Shown here piece by piece: positions 28,602 through 37,953 of a DNA stretch of 41,400 nt. Source of the DNA: Nemertoderma westbladi. Its lineage: Eukaryota; Xenacoelomorpha; Nemertodermatida; Nemertodermatidae. Numbering within the stretch: the first letter of the stretch is position 1; each line of letters opens with the position of its first letter. The position numbers and the translations under genes are program-made. The DNA lies in assembly GCA_032718475.1 (NCBI GenBank), contig JAUCBJ010004940.1, positions 1-41,400 of the forward strand, read 5' to 3'. The notes below the pieces were generated by a model that saw only the letters and a list, made by a program, of their open reading frames with translations, searched no databases and was not told where the DNA came from.

Positions 28602-28661
28602 TGTATACAAAAGTATACGTCAGGTATATGAAACATGTTCCCAATGTATACTTTTGTATAC
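28602..28661. repeat. Subterminal inverted repeat of GTATACAAAAGTATAC
   Basis: TGTATACAAAAGTATAC (28602-28618) and GTATACTTTTGTATAC (28646-28661) can form a 16-bp stem with a loop of about 27 bases. A close variant, GTATACAAAAATATAC, lies 4 bases inside the right TIR (30280-30295). These could be transposase-binding sites. Confidence 0.6.
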
Positions 28662-29044
28662 GAACTCTAGATTGTACGTACTTACTTACATACATACAAA
28701 CATACATCGTATAGTAAGTATATTCTATATATATATATATATATATATAATAGAGAATAAACAAAACATGCAACGAGCAAGCAATTTTAATGAAAAAAAT
28801 TTAAATTATGTTTTTTCGGATTGAAAAGCAGCTGTCAATACTTTGAAATTTGCCAAAATGCCAAAATTTTATAATTTTGTGTGTTTTCACAACACACGTT
28901 GTTTAAAAGCAACACAGTGCGACAAAAATTTAAAATGAAGAATTATACAGTGAATGTTTTTTTCTGTCAGTTTTTTTCAAGTTTGAAAAAAACAGTTTCG
29001 ACTAACTTTTTTCAACTGTTTGTATGTCTATCTGCCCTGCCTGT

Positions 29045-29910
29045 TTACTGTGGGTGTACAACATCTACTCCCCAACGGTGGCTGCACCACATCTAATCCC
29101 CAATGGTTGCTGAATCATATCTACTCCCATGGCCCAATGGTTAACATCTACTCCATATGGTGGCTACACCACATCTACTCCCCAATGGTCAACATTTACT
29201 CCATATGGTGGCTACACCACATCTTCTCATCAATGCTGAGCATCTACTCCACTATGGTTGCTGCACCACATCTACTCATCAATGGTGGCTGCACCACATC
29301 TACTCCCCAATGGTGGCTGAATCACATCTACTACCAAGGCCCAATGGTTAACATCTACTCCACTATGGTGGCTGCACCACATCTACTCATCAATGGTCAG
29401 CATCTACTCCCTAATGGACAATGGTGGCTGCACCACATCTACTCATCAATGGTGGCTGCACCAGATTTTCTCTCCAATGGTGGCTGCACCTTATCTACAC
29501 CCCTACGGTGGTGGATGTACCACATCTACTCCCCAATAGTGGCTGCATCACATCTACTCCCAAGGCCCAATGGTCAACATCTACACCCCTATGGTGGCTA
29601 CGCCACATCTACTCCCCAATGGAGGCTGTTCCACATCTACTCTCCAATGGCGACTGCACCACATCTATCCACAATGTTGGCTGCATCACCTCTACGATCC
29701 TATGGTCAACATCTACTCCCCATGGTGGCTGCACCACATCTAGGCCTACACACACCCCAATGGTGGAAGCACAACATGGCTGAATCACATCTACGCCCCA
29801 ACGGTGCTGCATCACAATGGTGGAAGCACAACATGGCTGAATCACATCTACTCCCCAACGGTGCTGCACCACATCTACTCCACAACTGTGGCTGCACCAC
29901 TTCTACTCCC
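29045..29910. repeat. Minisatellite, about 28-bp unit
   Basis: More than 25 diverged units carry CCACATCTACTCCCCAATGG followed by TGGCTGCA, with some higher-order variants (GGCCCAATGGTCAACATCTA). Because 28 is not a multiple of three, the repeat cycles through all frames. It gives long open frames on both strands, including a 321-codon plus frame at 29020-29985, without being a gene. Confidence 0.9.
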
Positions 29911-30326
29911 CAACTTTATAAACCTAACGTAGACAAATGTATACAGTGGTTTATCAATAACACTACCAGCCTACCTGTACTGTAAACTTTATCCTGGAAG
30001 TATTATTATCTCATTGGACAATCCATCTTTGGAATACCCAATCAAAATTCTCAATATCGCTTTGCCAAAGCATTTAAATAACCATCTTTCCTATGCCAGG
30101 TAGTCATCATGTCAATACCTGAAAACACGGCATCTAAAATCGTTCATTGAAGCCTTCTACTACAATTATCCAATCAGAATCGGTAATTTATAAGTAAAGG
30201 AAGTGTGATAGTGCCTCAATTGGATGAAACCAAATATAATTAGTTAAAATTATGCAATTCGTAGTGACATAAATTCAGTGTATACAAAAATATACAGTCG
30301 GCCGGAAAGGGTTAAGGAACTTAGTA

Positions 30327-30581
30327 CTTAATTTCGTTGTAATGTTATTTATTTATAACACCAAATACTGTACTCACGTATATTAACATTGTTCTACCCT
30401 AATTAATTTAATCTATCTTAATGTTATCTTCGTACAGATGAATGTATGTTTACCTGAATACGTTTATAAGTAAATGTGAACCTTTTTGGACTAAATGCCT
30501 GCGAACCGCTATTTATATTTTGTTTATTGTTATATATTATTCCATTTTAGTCAATAATATAATCTAATCTAATCTAATCTA
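30327..30581 (+). mobile_element. 255-bp insertion in the LINE, probably a 5'-truncated retroelement tail
   Basis: Removing 30327-30581 leaves the LINE coding text in frame (R-N-L-V then Q-R-E-I-K-K). The insert ends in a TAATC tandem repeat (30559-30581), which is typical of LINE 3' tails. It has no coding. The alternative is a GT...AG intron from 30324 to 30584; removing that also keeps frame, but it gives a less typical protein joint. Confidence 0.5.
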
Positions 30582-31969
30582 CAGCGTGAAATTAAAAAAG
30601 CAAAATCCGAATTTTTGTACAACAAAATTGATGAAAATAAGGATAATCCAAAATCACTTTGGACGACATTAAAATCTTTAGGGTATAAAAGCACAAATTC
30701 AAAATCGAATATAGTCTTGCAGGAAAACGGGGAGCTCATTCATGAGCCTAAGATTATAAGTAATTTATTCAATAACTATTTCATTAATGTAGCCTCGAAT
30801 CTTGTCCAAAAATTGCCAATTGCTAAAAATAAATACAGTCTAAATTCGGAAATACTATACAAATTTTACTCGGAAAAGGTTAAGAATTCTCCAAAGTTAT
30901 TTTTACAGCCTGTCTCAGAAGCTTATGTATTGAAAAATCTTGTCAGTATTTCGTCATCTAAAAGTACTGGACTGGACCAGATTCCAGCAAGGTTTCTTAA
31001 GGATGGTGCGGAAGTGCTAAAGATTCCTATTACTTACATAATTAACTACTCAATTTTAGAAAATGTAGTCCCGGATGATCTTAAATTGGCGAAGGTTGTT
31101 CCAATATTTAAAAAGAACAGTAAATTAGAAACCAGTAATTACAGGGCCATTAGTGTGTTAAGTATTGTATCCAAAATTCTTGAATGTTCAGTGTACACTC
31201 AGCTAGAGTTCCATCTTAACAAACTCAATTTAATATACGAATTTCAATCTGGCTTCCGTAAATCTTACTCTACAGATAGTTGTCTAATCAATTTGACGGA
31301 TAATATTAGGTGTAACAACGCGAAGGGATTGTATACCGGTATGGTTATGTTAGATTTACAGAAGGCCTTTGACACGGTTGATCACGAAATATTACTAGGA
31401 AAACTAGATCTTATGGGTGTGAGCTCAATTAATTGGTTCAGGTCATACTTATCAGATAGGGGTCAAGTTGTAGATATAAATAAAACTCAGTCCTCAGTTC
31501 AGAAAATTAAGTGTGGAGTACCGCAGGGTAGCATCTTAGGGCCGTTGCTCTTTGTATGTTACGTAAATGATATGATTAGTAGCATAGATCAGGACTTTAA
31601 ACTAATATTATAAGCTGATGATAGTGCATTAATCTTTTCTCACAGGGACCCGGACATAATTTGTGAAAAACTAGGCAAAGTTCTAGAATCCTGCAACGAA
31701 TGGCTCATCGATAATAAGCTTTCAATTCACTACGGCAAAACTGAAAATATTTTATTCGGCTCGAAAAGAAAATTAAACAAGTTCCGAAACTTTGAACTAA
31801 TTAGCAACGGCCACAAAATTGAAAATAAAAAAGAAGTTAAATACTTAGGCTCCAAATTGGATTGTAGTTTACCGGAGAAAGCATTGTTAAAAATATTATT
31901 GCAAAAGTTAATGGCAGACTAAAGTTTCTTTATCGACATAAAAATAGCCTAAATTTTAATTCTCGTAGG
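30582..31969 (+). pseudogene. LINE reverse transcriptase, interrupted in the catalytic box
   Basis: The frame 30582-31613 carries the RT order: STGLDQIPARFLKDG, YRAISVLSIVSKILE, FRKSYSTDS, LDLQKAFDTVDH (first catalytic Asp) and GVPQGSILGPLLF. It then reaches TAA at 31611-31613, exactly where the aromatic residue of the (F/Y)ADD box should be. ADDSALIFS follows in frame and the reading continues to about 31920, where a frameshift near 31870 moves it to the 31970 frame. Damage here is light: one nonsense codon and one shift. Confidence 0.88.
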
Positions 31970-32467
31970 TTGCTTTCTTCATCTTTAATTCAATGTCATA
32001 TTGACTATGCAAGTTCATCTTGGTATGAAGGCTTAACTAAAAATCTCAAAAATAGGTTGCAAACAGCTCAAAACAAGGTAGTACGTTTTATTAATGATTA
32101 TAAACCACGTCACCAATTAACCCCTGGAGATTTTAATCAGTCTGGTTTAATTCAAATAGACAGTAGAGTAAAGCAGCTTCGGCTCAACCATGTACATAAA
32201 GTTTTCAATGATAACTGCCCTAAATACTTAAATCAAAAATTTACCAAACTGAGTGATACACATTCATACGGCACCAGAGCCAGCACATCAAATTTTTATG
32301 TTCCCAATTGTAAATCCTTTGAAAGCGAAACGTTTTTCTTTAATGGAATAAAGAATTGGAATTCCTTACCGAATAACATTAAAAATATTAAAAATGAACA
32401 TGCCTTTAAGTCTGCAGTAAAATCTCATCTCCAAGACCAGTGCAAATTCTTATATAGCAGTATTTAG
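31970..32467 (+). pseudogene. LINE C-terminal domain
   Basis: It is open for 165 codons: SSSLIQCHIDYASSSWYEGL, NKVVRFINDYKPRH, RLNHVHKVF, HSYGTRAS and FFFNGIKNWNSLP. This is the post-RT region also found in the antisense fragments at 1232 and 25321, which come from a related but distinct subfamily. The frame is the continuation of the RT after the shift near 31870. Confidence 0.85.
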
Positions 32468-32761
32468 TTTAGTTCAATATTAAATAGGTGCATGTGCAAT
32501 AATTAGTAATAATGATCAATTTTGTATTTCTTGTATCTTATTTAGTTTAAATTATATAATTATTCTATATATACAGTAGTTAGTTTAGTTTGTATTGGTA
32601 ACCAAGTAACTTGAAGGACCCCCTTGGAAATAAGCTGCAAAGCTTTAGGGGTTATCCTTTATGTTATGTTGGACAATACTTACTATACATTAATAATTTT
32701 ACTGAGTTAATGTATTGGTTTCTATTGTTTGCATAATATATAAATAAATCGATCTATCTAT
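32468..32761 (+). other. LINE 3' UTR
   Basis: It is noncoding, includes GGACCCCCTTGGAAATAAGC and AATAAATCGATCTATCTATA at its end, and stops at the right target duplication. Confidence 0.75.
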
Positions 32762-32806
32762 AACCATTGGCCTGTCAAGGATATGCGGTAGACCCCGGAT
32801 AATTGT

Positions 32807-33184
32807 ATGTATTTAGATATTCATATTTATTTCAGTAATCTATTGAAAGACTGTAAACCGTTACGAAAAAATGACGCCAAATCAAAACCTGTGCTCTACA
32901 AAGTCTACGACTATATGAAGGATGGAACCCACCAAGTTGATGAGCTTATAGGAAAATACTCCGGTAAAACCGAGAGTCGACGGACGGTGTGCTATGGTTG
33001 CTTTCTAGTATACGCTGGATTTACTGCACGATTCAAAGCGCAAACACTTGTGTTCTCAATAGTAAAGGAAACATTCGACCGGAGCAGTCGTTTTGCCAGG
33101 GCTAGGAATTCCAACATAGTAAGGCGCTCCAAATTTATTCTCCCGCTCTCTCCGTGTGATACAATAAAATTTATTTCGGGGTGA
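32807..33184 (+). pseudogene. piggyBac-like transposase C-terminal remnant, copy 2
   Basis: The 125-codon frame contains KPVLYKVYDYMKDGTHQVDE, LIGKYSGK, RR and FLVYAGFTARFKA, resembling the G-VD-LD...Y...R-RR...F...A region of piggyBac transposases. It extends beyond the frameshift seen in copy 1. There is no catalytic Asp region and no proper start, so it is a fragment; the family call is by pattern only. Confidence 0.5.
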
Positions 33185-33791
33185 CATAAAACTATGGAGG
33201 TAGCCCTCAACCCCGCGGTCAATAAACCTACAATCAAAGACGGCGTGGCAAACAAGCCCACAGCCAAGCTGGTCACGGGAGGCAACCACTCCATCCATTC
33301 CCCTTGCAATGCAACTCTTTGCTAATAAACTGGAAACCCGTTCGTTTAGGGAGAAGTTGGTGTTGGATACAAGGTAACTGAATCCACCAATTTATCTAAA
33401 GTAATCACTTGTAACTCGTGCGGCGTTCCCTTTTACCCATATGCAATAGTGATTGTTATGATTGCAAACCATTTTTTTTAATCTGGATTCCTTTTCATAT
33501 AATTGCATTATCAATACTTATTATTGTTTTTGTTTGATAATTGTTATTAAGTTTAATTATAATAATATATCATTGTTATTTATGTAACCGAATCCGCGTT
33601 TCTTTAAAATGCTATTTACAGTATTATCAAGTTTCATTATCAAGTATCATCAATTAATTTTCAAGGTTTTTTTTACATCGAAGGATAAGTTTTTTACCGA
33701 CAATAACTTTCATTTTTATTTTCAAAATTTTAGGACTAGTCCCATTACAATAAAACGGCAGCTAGCTTTGAAATTCATTCTTCAAATCTCT
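33185..33791. other. Noncoding stretch of duplication copy 2
   Basis: No gene is seen. It matches 3011-3634. Confidence 0.6.
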
Positions 33792-33924
33792 AGAAATTGT
33801 TAACTCGGATTCCACTGAGAGGTCCCAGGTTCGAATCCGACCCGACGATGATGAGACTCAATAAGGTAGAAACGCCTGCGTGGTTTAGAAAGATATATGA
33901 GATATGAATTTCATTATATTTGTA
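33792..33924 (+). repeat. SINE-like fragment (duplicate of 3635-3765)
   Basis: The B box is at 33828-33838. This copy lacks the TAATG tail repeat. Confidence 0.65.
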
Positions 33925-34857
33925 CACTAATGTAACAGAGTGGTTAACAAGTTTAAATAATTTAAATATAATAAATAGTTCCCACATAAAGGTATATTTT
34001 GTATTAAAGAAAACCTCGGCATACCCAAACAACCTTAGACACAGTACTACTACACTTACTAAATATATTATTTTACTTACTAACACCAAATATCTTATTA
34101 AAACATATAATTAATACTAAAATGTACTTTAATCTCCTAATGTTCTGTATAACTGTTCGATCTACTATCAATGCACTTTAACGAATTTACAACAATATTT
34201 CCGTTATTAACAATTAATAATATTAACAATTAATAATACCGATAACTTCCTAATCGAACCAATCCATGATTTTAACCGATTCAACTACCAGTAATGGAAT
34301 CCCGTCACCGTCATTAACTCAATCGCTTATTTATCGTCATCATCGTCAGCCCAAATTATCGTTTGCTGTAACAACCTGACTGAAAAAAGTTCTACCGGAG
34401 TTTAACTGCACATGTCCAACCACCACAAACACTACTTACACAATCCATTTCTAACAACAAGACATACTGATCGCTAGATGTAGAGAACTGTTTTGGTTGG
34501 TATCGAACCAGAATGTCACGAGTCACGATTTTTATTTTTTTTCTCTTTTAGACCAAATATAGCAACACTAGCTATGCTACTGCTTTCTTTGACTAATTAA
34601 ATAACAACACAAACTCATTAGGCTACACAAGTCGGAATATTTGTTTGTTCGTAGGATAATATATGTCAATTATATATGTTAATATATATCATAATAATAG
34701 GCTACTAATTTCTGCAGGTTTAGATAGTCCAGATAAACAAAAAAAACATCTAAAAATAATCAAATGCTAATTTATACAAAAAGCAATTTAATAAATTTAT
34801 TTAAAAAATTATTAAATTATTCAAAAGTAGCGCGACCTAAGCCAATAATATTTATTC
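33925..34857. other. Noncoding stretch 3' of surface-protein paralog 2
   Basis: It matches copy 1 without the 190-bp extra piece. An AATAAA on the minus strand near 34798 lies about 60 bases past the gene's stop. Confidence 0.6.
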
Positions 34858-35532
34858 TCAAAAAATTCCATAAACGAATAGGAGGAGAGTAAGTAATATA
34901 CTAGGGGTTACATTGAGTGCGATGGAGGTTGGGCCGTTAGGTTTAACTACATCTTCTATAACACCAGTGGTTGTTATATCGGGTGCGATGGAGGTTGAGC
35001 CGTTAGGTTCAACTATATCTTTCCCTTCTTCAGTTGGTTGTTGTTGGTCCGATTCCGTATTAACCTTGCACTCGTGTATTTCTATTGATGGTTCCAGCCT
35101 TGTCCTCTCTAACACTATAACTATCTCGTGTTCCCCAACCTCCCGTTTTATATCCCGCCCTTCCACTCTCTGACTAGTAACATGGACGTTAGTATAAGTA
35201 ACTCTGATTACTACAGGTCGTCCCGAAACTGAAACTATTACACTATTATTAGTATAACCGTCGTCGTATCGCTCCACGTTTATTTCCCCATCCTCGTATT
35301 CCAACCGAAATACAGAATGACCGTCAATCCTTCCACGGATCCTTCTTATATCGATGATGGCTTTATCGCTTGTGAGTTCATAACTTAAAGTTAAATTACC
35401 TCCCTCCTCCACACAGTTCTTACCAACGGGTTCTACCATGATGAGATTTGTAGGATCGTAGGCGACATCTATTCCGTGGCATAAAGACGTCAGATGGGTA
35501 GTAAGTAAAACTGATAAGTAAATAATTAACAT
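34858..35532 (-). CDS. Secreted or GPI-anchored surface protein, paralog 2 (224 aa)
   Basis: It has the same architecture as 4923-5618: an identical 20-residue signal peptide, mature domain with two cysteines, PNG-TSIAP stalk repeats, and a hydrophobic C-terminal 20 residues without a basic tail. By my alignment the first 55 residues differ at 2 positions and the last 60 at about 4. The middle 110 differ at about 28 positions, plus deletions of 3 and 5 residues. All indels keep the frame. For comparison, the noncoding 5' flank differs by about 3-4%. The open frame, Kozak context and AATAAA are conserved, so both copies are probably expressed. The family is not recognised. A role in recognition or defence is an inference from the divergence pattern only. 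Confidence 0.75.
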   Translation of the reverse strand: MLIIYLSVLLTTHLTSLCHGIDVAYDPTNLIMVEPVGKNCVEEGGNLTLSYELTSDKAIIDIRRIRGRIDGHSVFRLEYEDGEINVERYDDGYTNNSVIVSVSGRPVVIRVTYTNVHVTSQRVEGRDIKREVGEHEIVIVLERTRLEPSIEIHECKVNTESDQQQPTEEGKDIVEPNGSTSIAPDITTTGVIEDVVKPNGPTSIALNVTPSILLTLLLFVYGIF

Positions 35533-36098
35533 GGCTGATAATATTAGATATTAATAATTTATATTAAAATTCAACTTGTAAACAAATAAAATATAATAGA
35601 TTAATAAATAATATAAATTAGTTAACCAAATTATTATTGGTGATCTAGGCGTTCTAGAGCTAGATGGAGCCGGACTGGAGGAAAACTATTTCTTATTATA
35701 TTTCTTAATTTTAATCTTCTATTTTACAGATAATATATTGTAGGAATAGCATTCTACAATTATATTTACTATAAATTCATAATTTGCGTTGTATGTGTTT
35801 TTTATAATAAAGTCTTTAACAGTTTAGGTCATGACCGCGGCATTTCTAGCTAATTAAAATATTTAAGTTTCAAATAAAACACACAATGAATTTCATGTAA
35901 ATCCAAAATTAAAACGTTTTTGCATATTTATAATGAGTTTACATTTTCATTTGTTTTCCTCCAATGTTCGCGGAGCGTCGCGCAGCACGCGAACTTGAGC
36001 AAGTTTGAAACAAGTTCGATTTGATCTGGAGTCAAACGTTCGAGAGGTATTTGCTCGTAACTTTAATCTTCAAGTTATTTACTTACGAATTTTTCATT

Positions 36099-36138
36099 AC
36101 AGACAGACAGAAGGACAGACAGACAGACAGACGGACAT
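36099..36138. repeat. (ACAG)n microsatellite
   Basis: About nine ACAG/ACGG units are present with one interruption (AAGG). Confidence 0.85.
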
Positions 36139-36212
36139 GACGTTTTGCCCTATTTATTAATTACTAATTATAATTTTGCGCTAAGGCTCGCCCTGACTGC
36201 GTGGCTCTCCCC

Positions 36213-36361
36213 ACATCATTGTGTGCAAAATAGCACTTTGCAGCGTTATGACCTATTATTTATGTTTATTATTTATGTACCGAGCGAGCGCAACAAGGGA
36301 GGTTTACATAAATAAACAAGGGTCATTAACGCTGAAAATTGACCTTTGCAAGCAATGATGT
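36213..36361. repeat. Foldback, imperfect arms of about 60 nt
   Basis: The left arm (from ACATCATTG at 36213 to about 36275) is complementary to the right arm (36301-36361), sharing CAGCGTT-x-ATGACC, TTGCA-x-x-AATAGC-like text and TTTATGTA. The loop of about 25 bases contains CGAGCGAGCG. It could be a small MITE or foldback element. Confidence 0.55.
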
Positions 36362-36793
36362 ATGTAATTTTGTTACATTATGTCAACTTATCAGCGTTCG
36401 GTATGTGAAGAAATGATTTTATGGATACTCATATAATCATTTTAATCATGTACTATATCGAATATAAGTGAAATTTATTAACAGGTACACAGTATTAATT
36501 ATACATTTATATCTGTAATTAAAGTGCTGATGGATGCATGGATGTGATAAATCATTAATTCATCTTGACTATTATAGTCGACTGAAGCAATCTGAGTCAC
36601 CGTCTGTGTCCGTTCAGTTTTACAAGTAATAATCACAAGTGAAAAATTACCAATAGAAAGATACCAAGCTGTAGGATTGAGACACACTTCACGCAACAAG
36701 ATCACTCATTTACGGAATAACATACAATGAAGAGTTCTTACCTATAGTAACAATGATTTATAGGTACATCTCGTACTAGGTATGGATACTGGC

Positions 36794-37953
36794 TGTAAAA
36801 GCTTTTGCGTAATTAACCGGTTATTTTCCCTTAAAGTACTCTGTAGTTGGTTTGCCAGGCATAAAAAGGCCGTGTCCTTGCTGTACTGGTGTTTTAGAGG
36901 ACATAAAAGTCATTTCCTCTGTATTTGTACTTTAGAGGACATAATCCGCAATCTAGTGACGCGATAAGCTAGATACTCTTGAAAACAGTGTCGCTACCAT
37001 GACGACGGCTAACAGCTGATATTGCCACGTCGACATTTCTTTGTTTCTTTGTTCTCTCGTTGTTCGGTTGACCAATCAGAGCGTTTTTGTCTCTGTGTTG
37101 GAGGTGGATACAGAACTCAGTAGTTCAGTGTTATGTTTTTGCCCAGAGCCTAAGAACACCGGCTTTTGGCACCTCCGTGTTTCAGTCTTTAGTCTTACAT
37201 TAGTAGGCTTAATTATAGAACGTATATCTGTTATCAAACGACTTACTACCTACTTAATTACTCACTCACTTAATAATCATTTATACCTTAACTTTACTGC
37301 TTTTGCTGTCGGTTATTCATTATATTGGTTGATGAAATATTATATCGGAATACTGATCAATAATCAGACACCCAACCTTCTTGATATACTAAAGGTTAGA
37401 GAGACCGGTTACAGATAAACGATTGCGACCTATGTTAAGTGGTTTGAAGTGAATCTAATGCTATTTCATATGCCCGACATAAATTGTCTGTTGCTCTCTT
37501 TATACGTGACTAAATTTAGTGAAGATCGGCAGATTAGTGTGCAGTATTGTGCAGCATTGTGTATGAGTGTAACTGATAACAAAGCATCTCCTAAAGAATG
37601 CGCCATATACGTGAATCTATAGCCTTTTCGTTGTGTCTAGTTTAAGTCATAACTCTGTTTACATATTTAGAGCGCCACGTCCTAAAGGAACTGTTAATAT
37701 TTCCCGAAAGTGAATAATATTGTCAGAGATTATATATTACGATCAGTCGAATAATACGGTAGGCTTACACCATCAATCATTAAGCTCCGAATTCGGTCTC
37801 CCGGGTATATCCAGCGGGTGAATGATTGCGCATAGACTGGCTTCGGCTAATGTAGTGTATCAAATACTCGTCATAGGCTAAAGACTATCTATCATCCAAA
37901 AGACATTCTAATTTTGGCAGGTTAAACTGTCAAAGGTCTTAAAAGCGCAAACA
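36794..37953 (+). repeat. 5' LTR of second BEL/Pao-type element
   Basis: The 1160-bp LTR starts TGTAAAAGC and ends GCGCAAACA. It is clearly related to 17983-19180 (inverted) but diverged by many substitutions and small indels. Four units of 40-50 bp with GGACATAA or GGCATAA lie at 36808-36945. The left flank is CTGGC; the matching target duplication would be beyond the window. Confidence 0.88.

Larger units (their letters stand above)
28469..30311. mobile_element. Non-autonomous piggyBac-type element carrying a minisatellite
   Basis: Perfect 12-bp terminal inverted repeats CCCTTTCCGGCC (28469-28480) and GGCCGGAAAGGG (30300-30311) are flanked by TTAA (28465-28468 and 30312-30315). TTAA target plus CCC-starting TIR is the piggyBac signature. 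There is no transposase. The centre (about 29045-29910) is a minisatellite. Subterminal GTATAC motifs lie near both ends. The element splits the LINE reading frame between TGTAGG and AGGAAC. Confidence 0.9.
26683..32761 (+). mobile_element. CR1/L2-like LINE with 2A leader, full span including nested insertions
   Basis: The order is 5' leader, hydrophobic ORF with 2A motif, PHD-like zinc finger, APE endonuclease, RT, C-terminal domain, 3' UTR with a short CTAT tail. It is flanked by AACCAGT (26676-26682) and AACCATT (32762-32768), a 7-bp target duplication with one mismatch. Copy 1 has the empty site at 2607-2613. About 4.0 kb is LINE; the rest is the piggyBac-type insertion and a 255-bp piece. 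Frameshifts and stops make this copy non-functional, but the 5' end looks complete. Confidence 0.9.
22845..35870. repeat. Segmental duplication, copy 2
   Basis: This is the direct repeat of 1-5956, enlarged by a solo LTR (23793-25030) and by a LINE with nested insertions (26683-32761). Past 35870 there is no match to copy 1. Confidence 0.9.
35871..36793. other. Noncoding stretch between duplication and second LTR element
   Basis: No gene is seen. It includes an ACAG microsatellite (36099-36138), a foldback (36213-36361) and a short GC-rich hairpin GTTCGCG...CGCGAAC near 35964-35992. Confidence 0.6.

Noticed and set aside
28495-28773. 92-codon minus frame with YIYIYIYI
   Set aside because: It arises from a (TA)n microsatellite.
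29045-29910. Resemblance to a CRISPR array
   Set aside because: The units are adjacent and diverged without unique spacers, inside a eukaryotic transposon.
29020-29985. 321-codon open frame, with further long frames on both strands
   Set aside because: It is produced by a 28-bp minisatellite that cycles through all frames; there is no domain and composition follows the repeat unit.
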